Of a DNA stretch of 64,000 nt, positions 51,768 through 60,378 are shown one piece after another. The position numbers and the translations under genes are program-made. The notes under the pieces were generated by a model. The model saw only the letters and a program-made list of their open reading frames with translations. It did no database searches and was not told the DNA's origin. Each line of letters opens with the position of its first letter. Position 1 is the stretch's first letter. Source of the stretch: CAVVEQ01 sp963747315 (GTDB lineage Bacteria; Chloroflexota; Anaerolineae; Anaerolineales; Anaerolineaceae); NCBI GenBank assembly GCA_963747315.1, contig CAVVEQ010000013.1, forward strand, positions 1,038,156 through 1,102,155, in the 5' to 3' direction.

Positions 51768-52505
51768 ATGAGCGAAATTCAATCCCTTGGCCGGGGTTTG
51801 CGAATCCTTGATACCTTGGGCGAATCCCAGGATGGCGCCAGTATCTCCGAGCTTGCGAAACAACTTGGAGTGGATAAAGGCACGGCATCACGCCTGGTCG
51901 CCACCCTCGTTCAGTACGGTTACGCAGAGAAAGATGAAAACACCCGCAGGTTTTACCCCGGAAGCCGCGTAGTAGCGATCAGCCGAAGTGTGCTCAACCG
52001 TTTGCCACTCCGCGAGGCTGCCAAACCATTTCTGCGCGAATTGATGGAAAGCACCGGCGAATGCGTCCATCTTGCTGTCTTTTCTCAAGGAAAAGTCCTA
52101 TATATTGACCAGGTGGAATCCCCTGCCACGCTGCGGGTGAACGCCCAGGTCGGTACAATGAACCCACTGCATTGCACCGCCCTCGGAAAAATCCTGCTCG
52201 CCTTCTGTGATGCACCATTCCCTTCCGATTTGAAAATATTCACACCCCAAACTATTGCGGATGCGAGCACGTTAAAGTCGCATCTCGATAAGGTAAGGCA
52301 AATTGGCTTTGCCCTGGACGACCAGGAGTTTGATACCGGTGTTTGTTGCATCGCTGCACCTGTTTACGACTTTCGAGGGAAAGGTATCGCATCTATCGGG
52401 ATTTCAGGCCCCGCCTCCCGGATTTCTCCTGCAAATGTGGCCGGGTTGGCGAAGATTGTCATAAAAATCGCCGGGGAAATATCCGGAAGGATGATTAGGA
52501 AATGA
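51768..52505 (+). CDS. IclR-family transcriptional regulator
   Basis: 245 residues. The N-terminal winged HTH (about 5-65) has the core SISELAKQLGVDKGTASRLVATL, starting near 25. The C-terminal effector domain (80-240) includes GECVHLAVFSQGKVLYIDQV near 103, LHCTALGKILLAF near 133 and CCIAAPVYDFRGKGIASIGISG near 190. The gene precedes the IolD-like enzyme by 21 bases on the same strand, so it very likely controls the sugar operon downstream and itself. Family members sense carboxylic or sugar acids. The ligand is not deducible. No frame problem is seen. Confidence 0.94.
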   Translation: MSEIQSLGRGLRILDTLGESQDGASISELAKQLGVDKGTASRLVATLVQYGYAEKDENTRRFYPGSRVVAISRSVLNRLPLREAAKPFLRELMESTGECVHLAVFSQGKVLYIDQVESPATLRVNAQVGTMNPLHCTALGKILLAFCDAPFPSDLKIFTPQTIADASTLKSHLDKVRQIGFALDDQEFDTGVCCIAAPVYDFRGKGIASIGISGPASRISPANVAGLAKIVIKIAGEISGRMIRK

Positions 52506-52526
52506 CTTTTATATCAAGGAGTCATC

Positions 52527-54380
52527 ATGAATCCTATACCTGAAAGAAACGGCCTTGTCAGCCAACGAACAAACCATGCCGAATTGTTTTCCCGAGGGAT
52601 TCTACCAAACCGGATTTCCCTAACCCTCTCCGAAGCGATTGTCATCGGTTTGCTGCGCCAGGGAGTGAGATCATTTCTTACCGTACTCGGGCACGGCTCC
52701 ACAGAAATTGGCGAAGTGCTCCGCGTTTACCAGCAGGCGGGTCTGCTGCGAACTTTTGGTTTACGAAATGAAATCGAAGCTTCCCACGCCGCGACAGCCC
52801 TCCGCTGGGTGACCAACGAAAAAGCAGCTGTGGTAACTTCCATTGGCCCGGGTGCGTTGCAAGCCTTGGCTGCCTCCATCGTCCCCGCCTCGGATGGAAT
52901 TGGAGTGTGGTATCTGCTGGGCGATGAGACCACAGAGGATGAGGGGTTTAATATGCAGCAGATCCCCAAACACGAACAGGGATCGTTCGAGAAGCTTTTC
53001 AGCGCTCTGGGCAGAGCGTATAGCCTGCACACCCCGCTCTCCCTCTCCTCCGCACTAAACCGCGGTGCAGTAGTTGTGGATCATCCCTACCATGCCGGTC
53101 CCTTTTTCCTCCTTATGCCTATGAACACCCAGGCTGCCTGGTTGGAGGATTTCAACCTGAATGAACTCCCATCTCCCCAAAAAATTGAGTTGGGTGCTGC
53201 GGCGGGGGATTATGATACCGCCGCCCGATGGATCCGGGAATCGAGCAGAATCGTGGTCAAGGTGGGTGGTGGTGGTCGGGATGCAGGTGCGGAACTGGTT
53301 CAACTTCTCGAAGGCAGCGGGGGGGTTCTCGTCCACACCCCCATCGCCACTGGCTGCATCCCCTACACCGACGCCCGAAATATGACCGTGGGAGGATCCA
53401 AAGGCTCACTCTGTGGAAATTACGCCATGGAAAATGCCGACCTGCTCATCGCGATCGGGACCCGCGCAGTCTGCCAGTCGGATTGTTCCCGTACGGGCTA
53501 CCCACAGGTGAAGCGGGTAATAAATATCAACGCTGACCCGGAGGACGCCTCTCATTACAACCACACGCTCGCCCTGGCGGGCGATATCCGCGCTACGCTT
53601 GCGATACTCATCCAGGAACTTGGAGGAAATAATCCAGGTAAATCGGATTGGTTGAAAGAATGTTCACAGAAAAAAGAAGCCTGGAAAAAGTTCAAACAGG
53701 ATCGATTCCAGCATCACGCATTACCGGATAAATACTGGGGAAAAACTGTCCTCACCCAGCCCGCAGTGATCAAGATCGCCACAGATTGGGCGAGATCGCG
53801 ATCGATCCCCTGCTTTTTCGACGCCGGGGACGTGCAGGCCAATGGCTTCCAGATCGTGGAGGACGAGCATCCCAACCAGACTTTCACAGAAACCGGCGCC
53901 TCCTACATGGGCTTCGCGGTTTCCGCCCTGCTTTCCACCGGCATTGCAACCAAACCCTTCTACGCCCTCGCCCTCACCGGGGATGGCTCCTTCACCATGA
54001 ACCCGCAAATACTGATCGATGGGATTGAGCATGGTGCGCAGGGATGCATCCTGCTTCTGGATAATGGCCGAATGGGCGCGATCACAGGGCTGCAGATAGA
54101 CCAATACGGGCAGGAATTTGCCACAGCAAACACCATCCAAGTTGACTATCTTTCCTGGGCCAAATCCATTCCCGGGGTATTAGCCCTGGATGGAGGCAAT
54201 TCACCTGATTCGCTTCGCGCCGCTCTTGAAAAAGCCGGCGATCATAGAGGTCTTTCATTAATCCATGTGCCTGTGTACTTCGGTCCCGATCCGCTCGGCG
54301 GGATGGGTGTATATGGCCGCTGGAATGTTGGTAATTGGTGCGAAAATGTGCAAACCTTGCGGCATCAGATCGGCTTGTGA
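52527..54380 (+). CDS. TPP-dependent enzyme, IolD-like
   Basis: 617 residues with the three-domain thiamine-diphosphate enzyme fold. The catalytic Glu of the N-terminal domain lies in RTFGLRNEIEASHAATAL near 75 (E77-E80). The central domain resembles a nucleotide-binding Rossmann fold (VKVGGGGRDAGAEL near 249). The TPP motif is GDGSFTMNPQILIDGIEHGA near 489, with Asn in LLLDNGRMGAI. Its closest relatives appear to be IolD-type cyclohexane-dione hydrolases rather than acetolactate synthases. It opens an operon with split transketolase, RpiB-like and Gfo/Idh genes, which suggests C-C cleavage of a cyclitol or sugar. AAGGAG at 52513 is the RBS. IolD itself is not proven. Confidence 0.85.
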   Translation: MNPIPERNGLVSQRTNHAELFSRGILPNRISLTLSEAIVIGLLRQGVRSFLTVLGHGSTEIGEVLRVYQQAGLLRTFGLRNEIEASHAATALRWVTNEKAAVVTSIGPGALQALAASIVPASDGIGVWYLLGDETTEDEGFNMQQIPKHEQGSFEKLFSALGRAYSLHTPLSLSSALNRGAVVVDHPYHAGPFFLLMPMNTQAAWLEDFNLNELPSPQKIELGAAAGDYDTAARWIRESSRIVVKVGGGGRDAGAELVQLLEGSGGVLVHTPIATGCIPYTDARNMTVGGSKGSLCGNYAMENADLLIAIGTRAVCQSDCSRTGYPQVKRVININADPEDASHYNHTLALAGDIRATLAILIQELGGNNPGKSDWLKECSQKKEAWKKFKQDRFQHHALPDKYWGKTVLTQPAVIKIATDWARSRSIPCFFDAGDVQANGFQIVEDEHPNQTFTETGASYMGFAVSALLSTGIATKPFYALALTGDGSFTMNPQILIDGIEHGAQGCILLLDNGRMGAITGLQIDQYGQEFATANTIQVDYLSWAKSIPGVLALDGGNSPDSLRAALEKAGDHRGLSLIHVPVYFGPDPLGGMGVYGRWNVGNWCENVQTLRHQIGL

Positions 54381-54395
54381 CCAACAAGAGGTGAA

Positions 54396-55230
54396 ATGAG
54401 TTCTCTTACCCCCCAAAGAATCATTGAGCTTGAGGAAACCGCCCGTCAATTGCGCGTGGATAGCCTGCGGTTCATTCACCGCAGGGGTTCCGGTCATCCG
54501 GGAGGAGCACTCTCGGCCGCCGAGATCATGGCTGCGCTTTACTTTGAAGTGATGCGGATCGACCCCTCCCGCCCGGATTGGGAAACCCGTGATCGTTTCA
54601 TTCTCAGCAAGGGCCATGCTTCAGCAGTGCTTTACGCAGCTCTCACTCGGCGGGGGTTCTACCCGGCATCCGAAATGGAAACCTGGGGCGAGATCGAATG
54701 CCCGCACCAGGGGCACCCGGACCGCCAGAAAACCCCCGGGGTGGATATGACCAGCGGTCTGTTGGGACATGGGGTGGCGGTAGGCGTGGGTCTTGCGCTT
54801 GCCGCACGCATTAAAAAAGCAGGATTTTCACACTTATATCCTTCTCGGGGATGGCGAATCCCAGGGAGGGATCGTCTGGGAGGGTGCAGCTGTGGCTGCT
54901 AAATACCGCCTGGCTAATCTCACCTGCATCCTGGATTACAACGATGTCCAACTCGATGGCCCGGTGCATGAGGTGATGCCCATGGAACCGATGGCGGATA
55001 AGTGGAAAGCCAGCGGGTGGTATGTGATCGAGATCAATGGTCACGATATCCGCCAGGTAGTGGAGGCTTTCCGGTTGGTACAGCAGATCCACGATAAACC
55101 CTCAATAATCATAGCCCGTACCACCAAGGGTAAGGGGGTATCTTTCATGGAGAATAATTCTTTTTGGCATGGAAATGTGCCGAACCATGAACAATTGGCC
55201 AACAAGCTCTGCTTGAATTGGGGGAGGTGA
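54396..55230 (+). CDS. Transketolase, N-terminal subunit (frameshifted)
   Basis: About 277 residues when one A is removed from the run at 54813-54818, which joins ARIKK to QDFHTYILLGDGESQGG. TPP and substrate motifs: HRRGSGHPGGALSAAEIMA near 30-48, ILSKGHASAVLYAAL near 68, GHGVAVGVGLA near 127, LLGDGESQGGIVWEGA near 152 and DYNDVQLDGP near 181. This is the N-terminal half of a split transketolase; the C-terminal half is encoded 4 bases downstream. Together they would transfer a two-carbon unit between sugar phosphates. Split pairs of this kind are known for branched-sugar pathways, for example apulose-4-phosphate. Confidence 0.92.
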
Positions 55231-55234
55231 ACCA

Positions 55235-56176
55235 ATGGCTGAAGTGGCAATGCGGGAAGCCTACGGACGGGCGCTTGCGGATTATGGAACAGTAAATCCA
55301 AAGCTGGTGGCTTTGGATGTGGATACTTCCGCCTCCACCCTTTCCAGCTTCTTCGCCGCGCGATTTCCGGATCGTTTCTTCAACGTGGGCATCGCTGAGC
55401 CAAGCATGGTGGATGTGGCTGCCGGATTGGCATTGGGAGGGTTCATCCCATTCATTAACGGATTTGCCTCAATCCTGTCCCTGCGCGCGCTGGAACAGAT
55501 CCGTACCTGCGTATGCTATGCCAGCACGAACGTTAAGATTGCCGCCAGTTATGCGGGAATTTCCGATTTTAAGGATGGTCCCACCCACTACTCCATCTCC
55601 GATCTTGCCAATCTGCGCGCTCTTCCGGGGATGACAGTTATCGTTCCGGCAGATGCCGCCGAAGCCGCGGATTGGGTTCCGCTGGTCGCAGAACACGATG
55701 GTCCCGTGTATTTGCGCATCAGCCGGGCTGGCACGCTCCCGATACATCTACCCGGATCTCCACTACAGATCGGAAAAGGCCGAATCCTCCGGGAAGGAAA
55801 TGATTTGACCATCGTTTCGATGGGCTCCATGACCGGTCGTAGCCAGGCTGCAGTCGAAATACTAGCTGGTGAGGGTATTAGGGCGCGCCTGCTGGAGATG
55901 CACACGCTCAAACCGCTGGACAAGGATCTACTCCTGCAAGCAGCATCAGAGACCGGTGCGATTGTTACTGCTGAAGAGCATAATATTATCGGAGGGTTGG
56001 GCAGTGCTGTCGCGGAGTCCGTAATGGAAACCCTCCCAGTTCCACTGGAACGGGTGGGAATCCGCGATATCTTCTGCCCAACCGGCCGCGACCTGGATAA
56101 ATTGATGGATGCCTGCGGATTATCGGTGATTGCTGTAGTCGAAGCCGCTCATCGGGTACTCGCCCGCAAGAAATAA
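55235..56176 (+). CDS. Transketolase, C-terminal subunit
   Basis: 313 residues covering the pyrimidine and C-terminal domains. The catalytic Glu region is FFNVGIAEPSMVDVAAGLALGG near 50, followed by AASYAGISDFKDGPTHYSISD near 107. A C-terminal TK domain has GRILREGNDLTIVSMGSMTG near 185 and VTAEEHNIIGGLGSAVAE near 247. Its ATG has GGGAGGTGA upstream, overlapping the end of the N-terminal subunit's gene. It forms a heterotetramer with the N-subunit, in the usual fashion. It belongs to the IolD-like operon. Confidence 0.95.
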   Translation: MAEVAMREAYGRALADYGTVNPKLVALDVDTSASTLSSFFAARFPDRFFNVGIAEPSMVDVAAGLALGGFIPFINGFASILSLRALEQIRTCVCYASTNVKIAASYAGISDFKDGPTHYSISDLANLRALPGMTVIVPADAAEAADWVPLVAEHDGPVYLRISRAGTLPIHLPGSPLQIGKGRILREGNDLTIVSMGSMTGRSQAAVEILAGEGIRARLLEMHTLKPLDKDLLLQAASETGAIVTAEEHNIIGGLGSAVAESVMETLPVPLERVGIRDIFCPTGRDLDKLMDACGLSVIAVVEAAHRVLARKK

Positions 56177-56197
56177 ATCCGGGATCAAGGAGAGACC

Positions 56198-56851
56198 ATG
56201 AAGATTGCCGTTATTAACGAAATTAGCGCTGCAGATAAAAACGCCGATATCCTTAAAGCGCTTGAAGGCCGGGGGCACGAAATCCTGAACCTCGGGAACA
56301 CTTCGACTGGCGAAACGCCGGAGCTCCTCTACATTCATACTGGTCTTATGGCTGCCCTGACGCTGAACATTAGGGCTGTCGACTATGTTGTAGGTGGCTG
56401 CGGGACCGGGTTGGGGTTCATCAACTCGGTGCTTCAATACCCCGGGGTCTCCTGCGGTCACCTGCTCACGCCTTTGGATGCCTTTCTCTTCGCGCGGATC
56501 AATGCAGGAAATTGTATTTCGCTGGCCTTGAACCAGGGCTACGGCTGGGCGGGGGATGTGAACCTGCGCATGATCTTCGACCAGTTATTTACACCGGATG
56601 CCGGCTGCGGGTACCCGCCACACCGCGCCGAGCCACAGCGGCAGGGACGTGAGCTCCTGGCAAAAGTATCCCAATCCACTCACAAATCAATGCCCGATAT
56701 CCTAGCTGCCCTCCCGGAGGAGGTTGTTCGCCCCGCAGTTCAATTCCCCGCATTCCGGGCAGCTCTGGATCAGGAATTCTGTGCTAATCCCAAATTACAG
56801 GTGGCGTACACCGTGATCTTTAATAAATTCGCACCCACGGGTTCGTTATAG
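56198..56851 (+). CDS. RpiB/LacA/LacB-family sugar-phosphate isomerase-like protein
   Basis: 217 residues, longer than RpiB (about 150). The family core is present: KIAVINEISAADKNADILKAL (2-22, Asp-containing), VVGGCGTGLGFINSVLQYPGV near 67-87 (CGTG, the phosphate and catalytic Cys loop), and NCISLALNQGYGWAGDVN near 105. The extra C-terminal 70 residues are unlike RpiB and read as Gln/Lys-rich helices. It is likely an aldose-ketose isomerase or epimerase for the operon's sugar phosphate. It follows the transketolase by 21 bases. Confidence 0.82.
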   Translation: MKIAVINEISAADKNADILKALEGRGHEILNLGNTSTGETPELLYIHTGLMAALTLNIRAVDYVVGGCGTGLGFINSVLQYPGVSCGHLLTPLDAFLFARINAGNCISLALNQGYGWAGDVNLRMIFDQLFTPDAGCGYPPHRAEPQRQGRELLAKVSQSTHKSMPDILAALPEEVVRPAVQFPAFRAALDQEFCANPKLQVAYTVIFNKFAPTGSL

Positions 56852-56903
56852 AGAGTCTAAACCGATACGAATAATTTAGCAGGCACAGAATCTAGGAGAA
56901 CAA

Positions 56904-57983
56904 ATGAATCCACTCAGGGTAGCAATCATCGGCTGCGGAAGAATTTCTGACCTGCATCAACTGGGATATCGCGGAAGGGAGGACGCAAAAATCGTTACGG
57001 TCTGCGACACAAATAAATCCCAGGCGAAGAAAAAAGCCAAAGCCTGGGGTGTCGAAAAGGTATATACCCTCTACGAGGATGTACTTTCTGATAAGGAAGT
57101 GGACGCGGTGGAATTGCTCACCCCCCATCACCTGCACTGCCCGATGAGCGTCCAGGCAGCACAGGCTGGAAAGCATATTTCCGTTCAAAAACCGATGGCT
57201 TTGAGTGCGGCGGAAGCGGATGAGATGATCGCAGCTGCCAACAAAGCCGGGGTCATCCTGCGCGTCTATGAAACTTTTGTGTTCTACCCCCCCGCTGTCC
57301 GCGCTAAACAAATGATTGATGCAGGTGAAATTGGCGATATCCGGGCTATCCGCATGCACGTCAGCACCGGCACCGCAGATACCTCCTGGAAAGTGCCTCT
57401 TTCTTCCTGGGTCTGGCGCTTGAACGAGAAACAATGCGGAGGGGGACCCCTTGTTTTCGATCATGGCTATCATCTCTTTTCGCTGGGGTATTACCTGGGG
57501 GGGCCCGTGGAAAAAGTTTACGCCTGGATCGATAAAACCCCCCTGCCCGAAACCGCCGGGGTTTATAAGATCGACGCACCTGCGATGATCATGTTCAAGT
57601 TCAAGGCTCCACATTGCTATGGTCAACTTGATATCGAGCACACACCGAAAATGCGAATCTACTCAGATTACTATGCTGATGATGACCGCATCGAGGTTAT
57701 CGGAGACAAAGGGATGATCTTTATCAACCGTTACACTGCACGGACAGTGGATCTGCCCGAGTTGATGCTCTTTAAGGATGGCAAAACCACCACGATCCCG
57801 GTGAAAGGAGTGGAATGGCATGATAGCTTCACCGCCACAACGATCGATTTTATTGAGAAACTCAAAACCGGTGGTCAACCGCGGCTGGATGGTCCCACCG
57901 GTAAGGCTGTGCTGCAATTCACTCTCGCTGCGCTCCAGAGCGCCGAAACCGGTCAGGAAGTTCGCCCGGATGATGTTAAATAA
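56904..57983 (+). CDS. Gfo/Idh/MocA-family oxidoreductase
   Basis: 359 residues. N-terminal NAD(P)-binding Rossmann: LRVAIIGCGRISDLHQLG (3-20); the EKP-like motif is SVQKPMALSAAEADEM near 94 (QKP instead of EKP). The C-terminal alpha/beta part holds the GGGPLVFDHGYHLFSL segment near 178, with the catalytic His in HGYH. It oxidises a sugar, cyclitol or derivative with NAD(P). It is the last gene of the IolD-like operon (52 bases after RpiB) and fits inositol- or sugar-degradation routes, where such enzymes make the keto-substrate. The substrate is unknown. Confidence 0.92.
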   Translation: MNPLRVAIIGCGRISDLHQLGYRGREDAKIVTVCDTNKSQAKKKAKAWGVEKVYTLYEDVLSDKEVDAVELLTPHHLHCPMSVQAAQAGKHISVQKPMALSAAEADEMIAAANKAGVILRVYETFVFYPPAVRAKQMIDAGEIGDIRAIRMHVSTGTADTSWKVPLSSWVWRLNEKQCGGGPLVFDHGYHLFSLGYYLGGPVEKVYAWIDKTPLPETAGVYKIDAPAMIMFKFKAPHCYGQLDIEHTPKMRIYSDYYADDDRIEVIGDKGMIFINRYTARTVDLPELMLFKDGKTTTIPVKGVEWHDSFTATTIDFIEKLKTGGQPRLDGPTGKAVLQFTLAALQSAETGQEVRPDDVK

Positions 57984-58003
57984 TTGTACAAACGGAAAAT
58001 CAA

Positions 58004-58032
58004 TTCACAAATCGGATAAAAACGGTTATGAT
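58004..58032 (+). promoter_or_regulatory. Candidate ferritin promoter
   Basis: TTCACA (58004-58009) and TATGAT (58027-58032) are 17 bases apart, each five of six consensus bases. The ATG follows 41 bases later, with CGGAGGA upstream. Confidence 0.5.
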
Positions 58033-58072
58033 TGAGGTCAGATAAAATTTTTCAAACCTAACGGAGGATAAA

Positions 58073-58567
58073 ATGTTAAGTGCAGCACTTCAGAAAGCCA
58101 TTAATGAACAGATAAATAAAGAATTGTATTCATCCTACCTGTACCTTTCCATGGCAGCCTATTTCGAAGACCAGAATCTTTCCGGTTTCGCCAATTGGAT
58201 GTACGTTCAGGTTGGGGAAGAACGCGAACACGGGATGAAATTTTATGAGTACCTAGTGGATCGCGGTGCGAAAGTTGACTTGAAGGCCATTGCCGCCCCT
58301 GCAACCAGCTGGAAATCCAGTCTTGAGGTTTTCAAAGAAGTTCAAAAGCATGAAGCATTCGTCACTGCGTCCATTAATACGCTATATGAACTCGCTCTCA
58401 GTGAAAAGGACTATGCTGCCCAGATCATGCTGCAGTGGTTTATTTCCGAGCAGGTCGAAGAGGAAAAGAACGCCGCAGAGATCGTTCAAAAACTTGAACT
58501 GATTGACGCTAAAGGTACGGCTTTGCTCATGCTGGATCATGAGCTTGGTCATCGCGGTCGGGACTAA
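58073..58567 (+). CDS. ftnA: Ferritin
   Basis: 164 residues, the usual ferritin length, non-haem type. Ferroxidase-centre residues are visible: Glu17 in INEQINKELYSSYLYLSMA, and the EEREHGMKFYEYL motif near 49-61 (Glu and His ligands). Others are Glu in LYELALSEKDYAA and EQVEEEKNAAEIVQKL near 127. It stores iron after oxidising Fe(II). No bacterioferritin Met haem ligand is evident. It has its own promoter and terminator. Confidence 0.95.
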   Translation: MLSAALQKAINEQINKELYSSYLYLSMAAYFEDQNLSGFANWMYVQVGEEREHGMKFYEYLVDRGAKVDLKAIAAPATSWKSSLEVFKEVQKHEAFVTASINTLYELALSEKDYAAQIMLQWFISEQVEEEKNAAEIVQKLELIDAKGTALLMLDHELGHRGRD

Positions 58568-58575
58568 ATTCCAAC

Positions 58576-58603
58576 ACCCGGAGGAAGCCCCTCCGGGTTT
58601 TGT
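58576..58603 (+). terminator. Intrinsic terminator of the ferritin gene
   Basis: ACCCGGAGG (58576-58584) pairs with CCTCCGGGT (58590-58598), a 9-base stem followed by TTTGTTT. It lies between convergent genes. Confidence 0.9.
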
Positions 58604-59470
58604 TTACAGCGGGATTCTCTCTCCGGTGTGAGAGATTCTTACCTGGCTATCTGGCAGCAATTGCTTCAACCGATTTTCAACCTGCCGCGCATGGCGATCC
58701 TCCCATAGGTCATCTTCGCCGCGCCCCCATTCATCCAGGTGGGATAATATTATCGATGCCGGATCGATTCCCTTGCAGAACCGGCAAAATTCCTCCAGGA
58801 GAGGTGGATCATCCATCAATGCACATTTCCTTCCCAACCAGACATGTGCGAATAATTTGTCGATAATATCAAATTTGGGAAGTTCCTCCACGCAGTAATT
58901 CCGAATATCGCCTGGAAAAAGCCATTTATTATTCCGGTATTCAACTAGGTAACCTGTTTCAGGAACACCGTGAGGTTTTTGTTCCCTTGTTGAGGCGGGT
59001 TGATCCCAATGCAAGCTCTCAAAAGGGGTGATTCGCAGCGGCGGGATCACGATCGGCTGCAAGGGAACCGGAGTTATCGTTCTTTCAGGCTTCAGCCCGC
59101 ATTCGGTAAAAACGGTGTCCTGCTGCGCTTCTGGAATGACCCAGGTGATTCCTGCATCTTTCAAATCCCGGATAAGGTCAAGATCAAAATGATCTCCATG
59201 ACTATGGGTAAAGAGAACCAGCTCAAGATTCTTTGCCAGGCCGCTGGTGCTCACTGAATCAGCTTCTTTGACACGCCAGTGCAGGGTGACAGGATCTATC
59301 GCCCAACGGAAACCACCAGTTCGAAATAAATAGTTGGCAGAGTAGATCAACCAGGCTGCATCTTCAGGGGCTTGTGAGGACCAATCCTGGATGATTTCCC
59401 GATAGAGTTTCGGGTATTGAGTTAATTGCTTTTTGCCGGCGGATTTCCGTCGAGTCGGACTGAGCCTCAA
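58604..59470 (-). CDS. Metallo-beta-lactamase-fold hydrolase
   Basis: 288 residues if translation begins at the TTG (59468-59470) overlapping the PfkB stop as TTGA; longer in-frame starts lie inside the upstream gene. The metal motif FTHSHGDHFDLDLI (HxHxDH) is near 90, with later ligands in WLFPGDIRNY near 190 and the downstream His ILSHLDEWG near 242. It resembles UlaG-like lactonase/phosphodiesterase-type members. It is the last gene of the phosphate/sugar operon. A role in hydrolysing a phosphorylated or lactone intermediate is plausible. The exact start is uncertain because no strong RBS is seen. Confidence 0.82.
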   Translation of the reverse strand: MRLSPTRRKSAGKKQLTQYPKLYREIIQDWSSQAPEDAAWLIYSANYLFRTGGFRWAIDPVTLHWRVKEADSVSTSGLAKNLELVLFTHSHGDHFDLDLIRDLKDAGITWVIPEAQQDTVFTECGLKPERTITPVPLQPIVIPPLRITPFESLHWDQPASTREQKPHGVPETGYLVEYRNNKWLFPGDIRNYCVEELPKFDIIDKLFAHVWLGRKCALMDDPPLLEEFCRFCKGIDPASIILSHLDEWGRGEDDLWEDRHARQVENRLKQLLPDSQVRISHTGERIPL

Positions 59471-60360
59471 CTGGAGCCATGGTTGTATTTCGAATGGATC
59501 AGCTCCTCCACATCCGCCATGGATCTGTGGAACGGTCCCAAATCCTCCATCTTCAAGCTGGTCACTGCCGCAGACCACCTGCCTGCTTCTTTAGGGTGCA
59601 TGGTCAATCGCGCCGCCATATATGAACCAATGCAGGTATCGCCCCGACCGCTTCTCCCGACCAGTTCCTTGGGAAAAAAGCCGAATTCGTAGAATTCTCC
59701 CCCGGCATATATCATCATCCCGTCCCGGTGGGTGAGTACGATTTCCCGGGGACCCATCGAAGCATAAACCAGGGCTGCCGCGCGAATATCAGTTTCCCCT
59801 GTCAGGAATTCGGCTTCCACCATATCGCTTTTAACCACATCAACCCATTGGAGAGTTTCCTTCATCTCTCCCCAGGGTTCGTATTTCAACTCCTTCTCCC
59901 TTAATACCCGAACAAATCCCTGCATGTCGACAGCAACTGTTGCTCCATTGAGCTTTAGGGCTTTGATCACGTCCAGACCAACTTCCCCACGAAGGCTCGA
60001 ACCTATCACGGCTGATTTCACCTTCAAATCATCCACATCTGCAGCTGTGATCGTCCCGGCGGTGGCTTCCACGGATAGGGTACGGATATCCGGATCAGTA
60101 GTGGGATAGTACAACTCCATCAAGGTCGAGCAAGGTGTATAAGTCGCCCGGCATGCAATACCTGATTTCTCAAATTTTTCAACGACCCGAATGTCTTCCC
60201 TAGCCAGCCTGGTGATGACGATGGTTTTTACACCTATCCTATTGGCAGCATGGGCGGCATAATTGATAGCTCCGCCATCGGTGTATCGCGTGCCCGAAGG
60301 TGTGATGATGGTATCTTTTGTATAATTTCCGATGCAAGCAAGCTCGAAGACTTCATTCAT
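59467..60360 (-). CDS. PfkB-family carbohydrate kinase
   Basis: 297 residues, the typical ribokinase-family length. Substrate-binding motif GGAINYAAHAANRIG near 29-43. The anion hole and catalytic Asp lie in GRSGRGDTCIGSYMAA near 238. It lacks the usual GAGD; here the motif is GRGD. It phosphorylates a sugar or nucleoside, using ATP, in the cytoplasm. It lies 18 bases after the Pit gene and overlaps the hydrolase gene, suggesting the operon processes a phosphorylated or phosphate-linked sugar. Confidence 0.9.
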   Translation of the reverse strand: MNEVFELACIGNYTKDTIITPSGTRYTDGGAINYAAHAANRIGVKTIVITRLAREDIRVVEKFEKSGIACRATYTPCSTLMELYYPTTDPDIRTLSVEATAGTITAADVDDLKVKSAVIGSSLRGEVGLDVIKALKLNGATVAVDMQGFVRVLREKELKYEPWGEMKETLQWVDVVKSDMVEAEFLTGETDIRAAALVYASMGPREIVLTHRDGMMIYAGGEFYEFGFFPKELVGRSGRGDTCIGSYMAARLTMHPKEAGRWSAAVTSLKMEDLGPFHRSMADVEELIHSKYNHGSS

Positions 60361-60378
60361 GGTTTTTTCCTTAATTTT

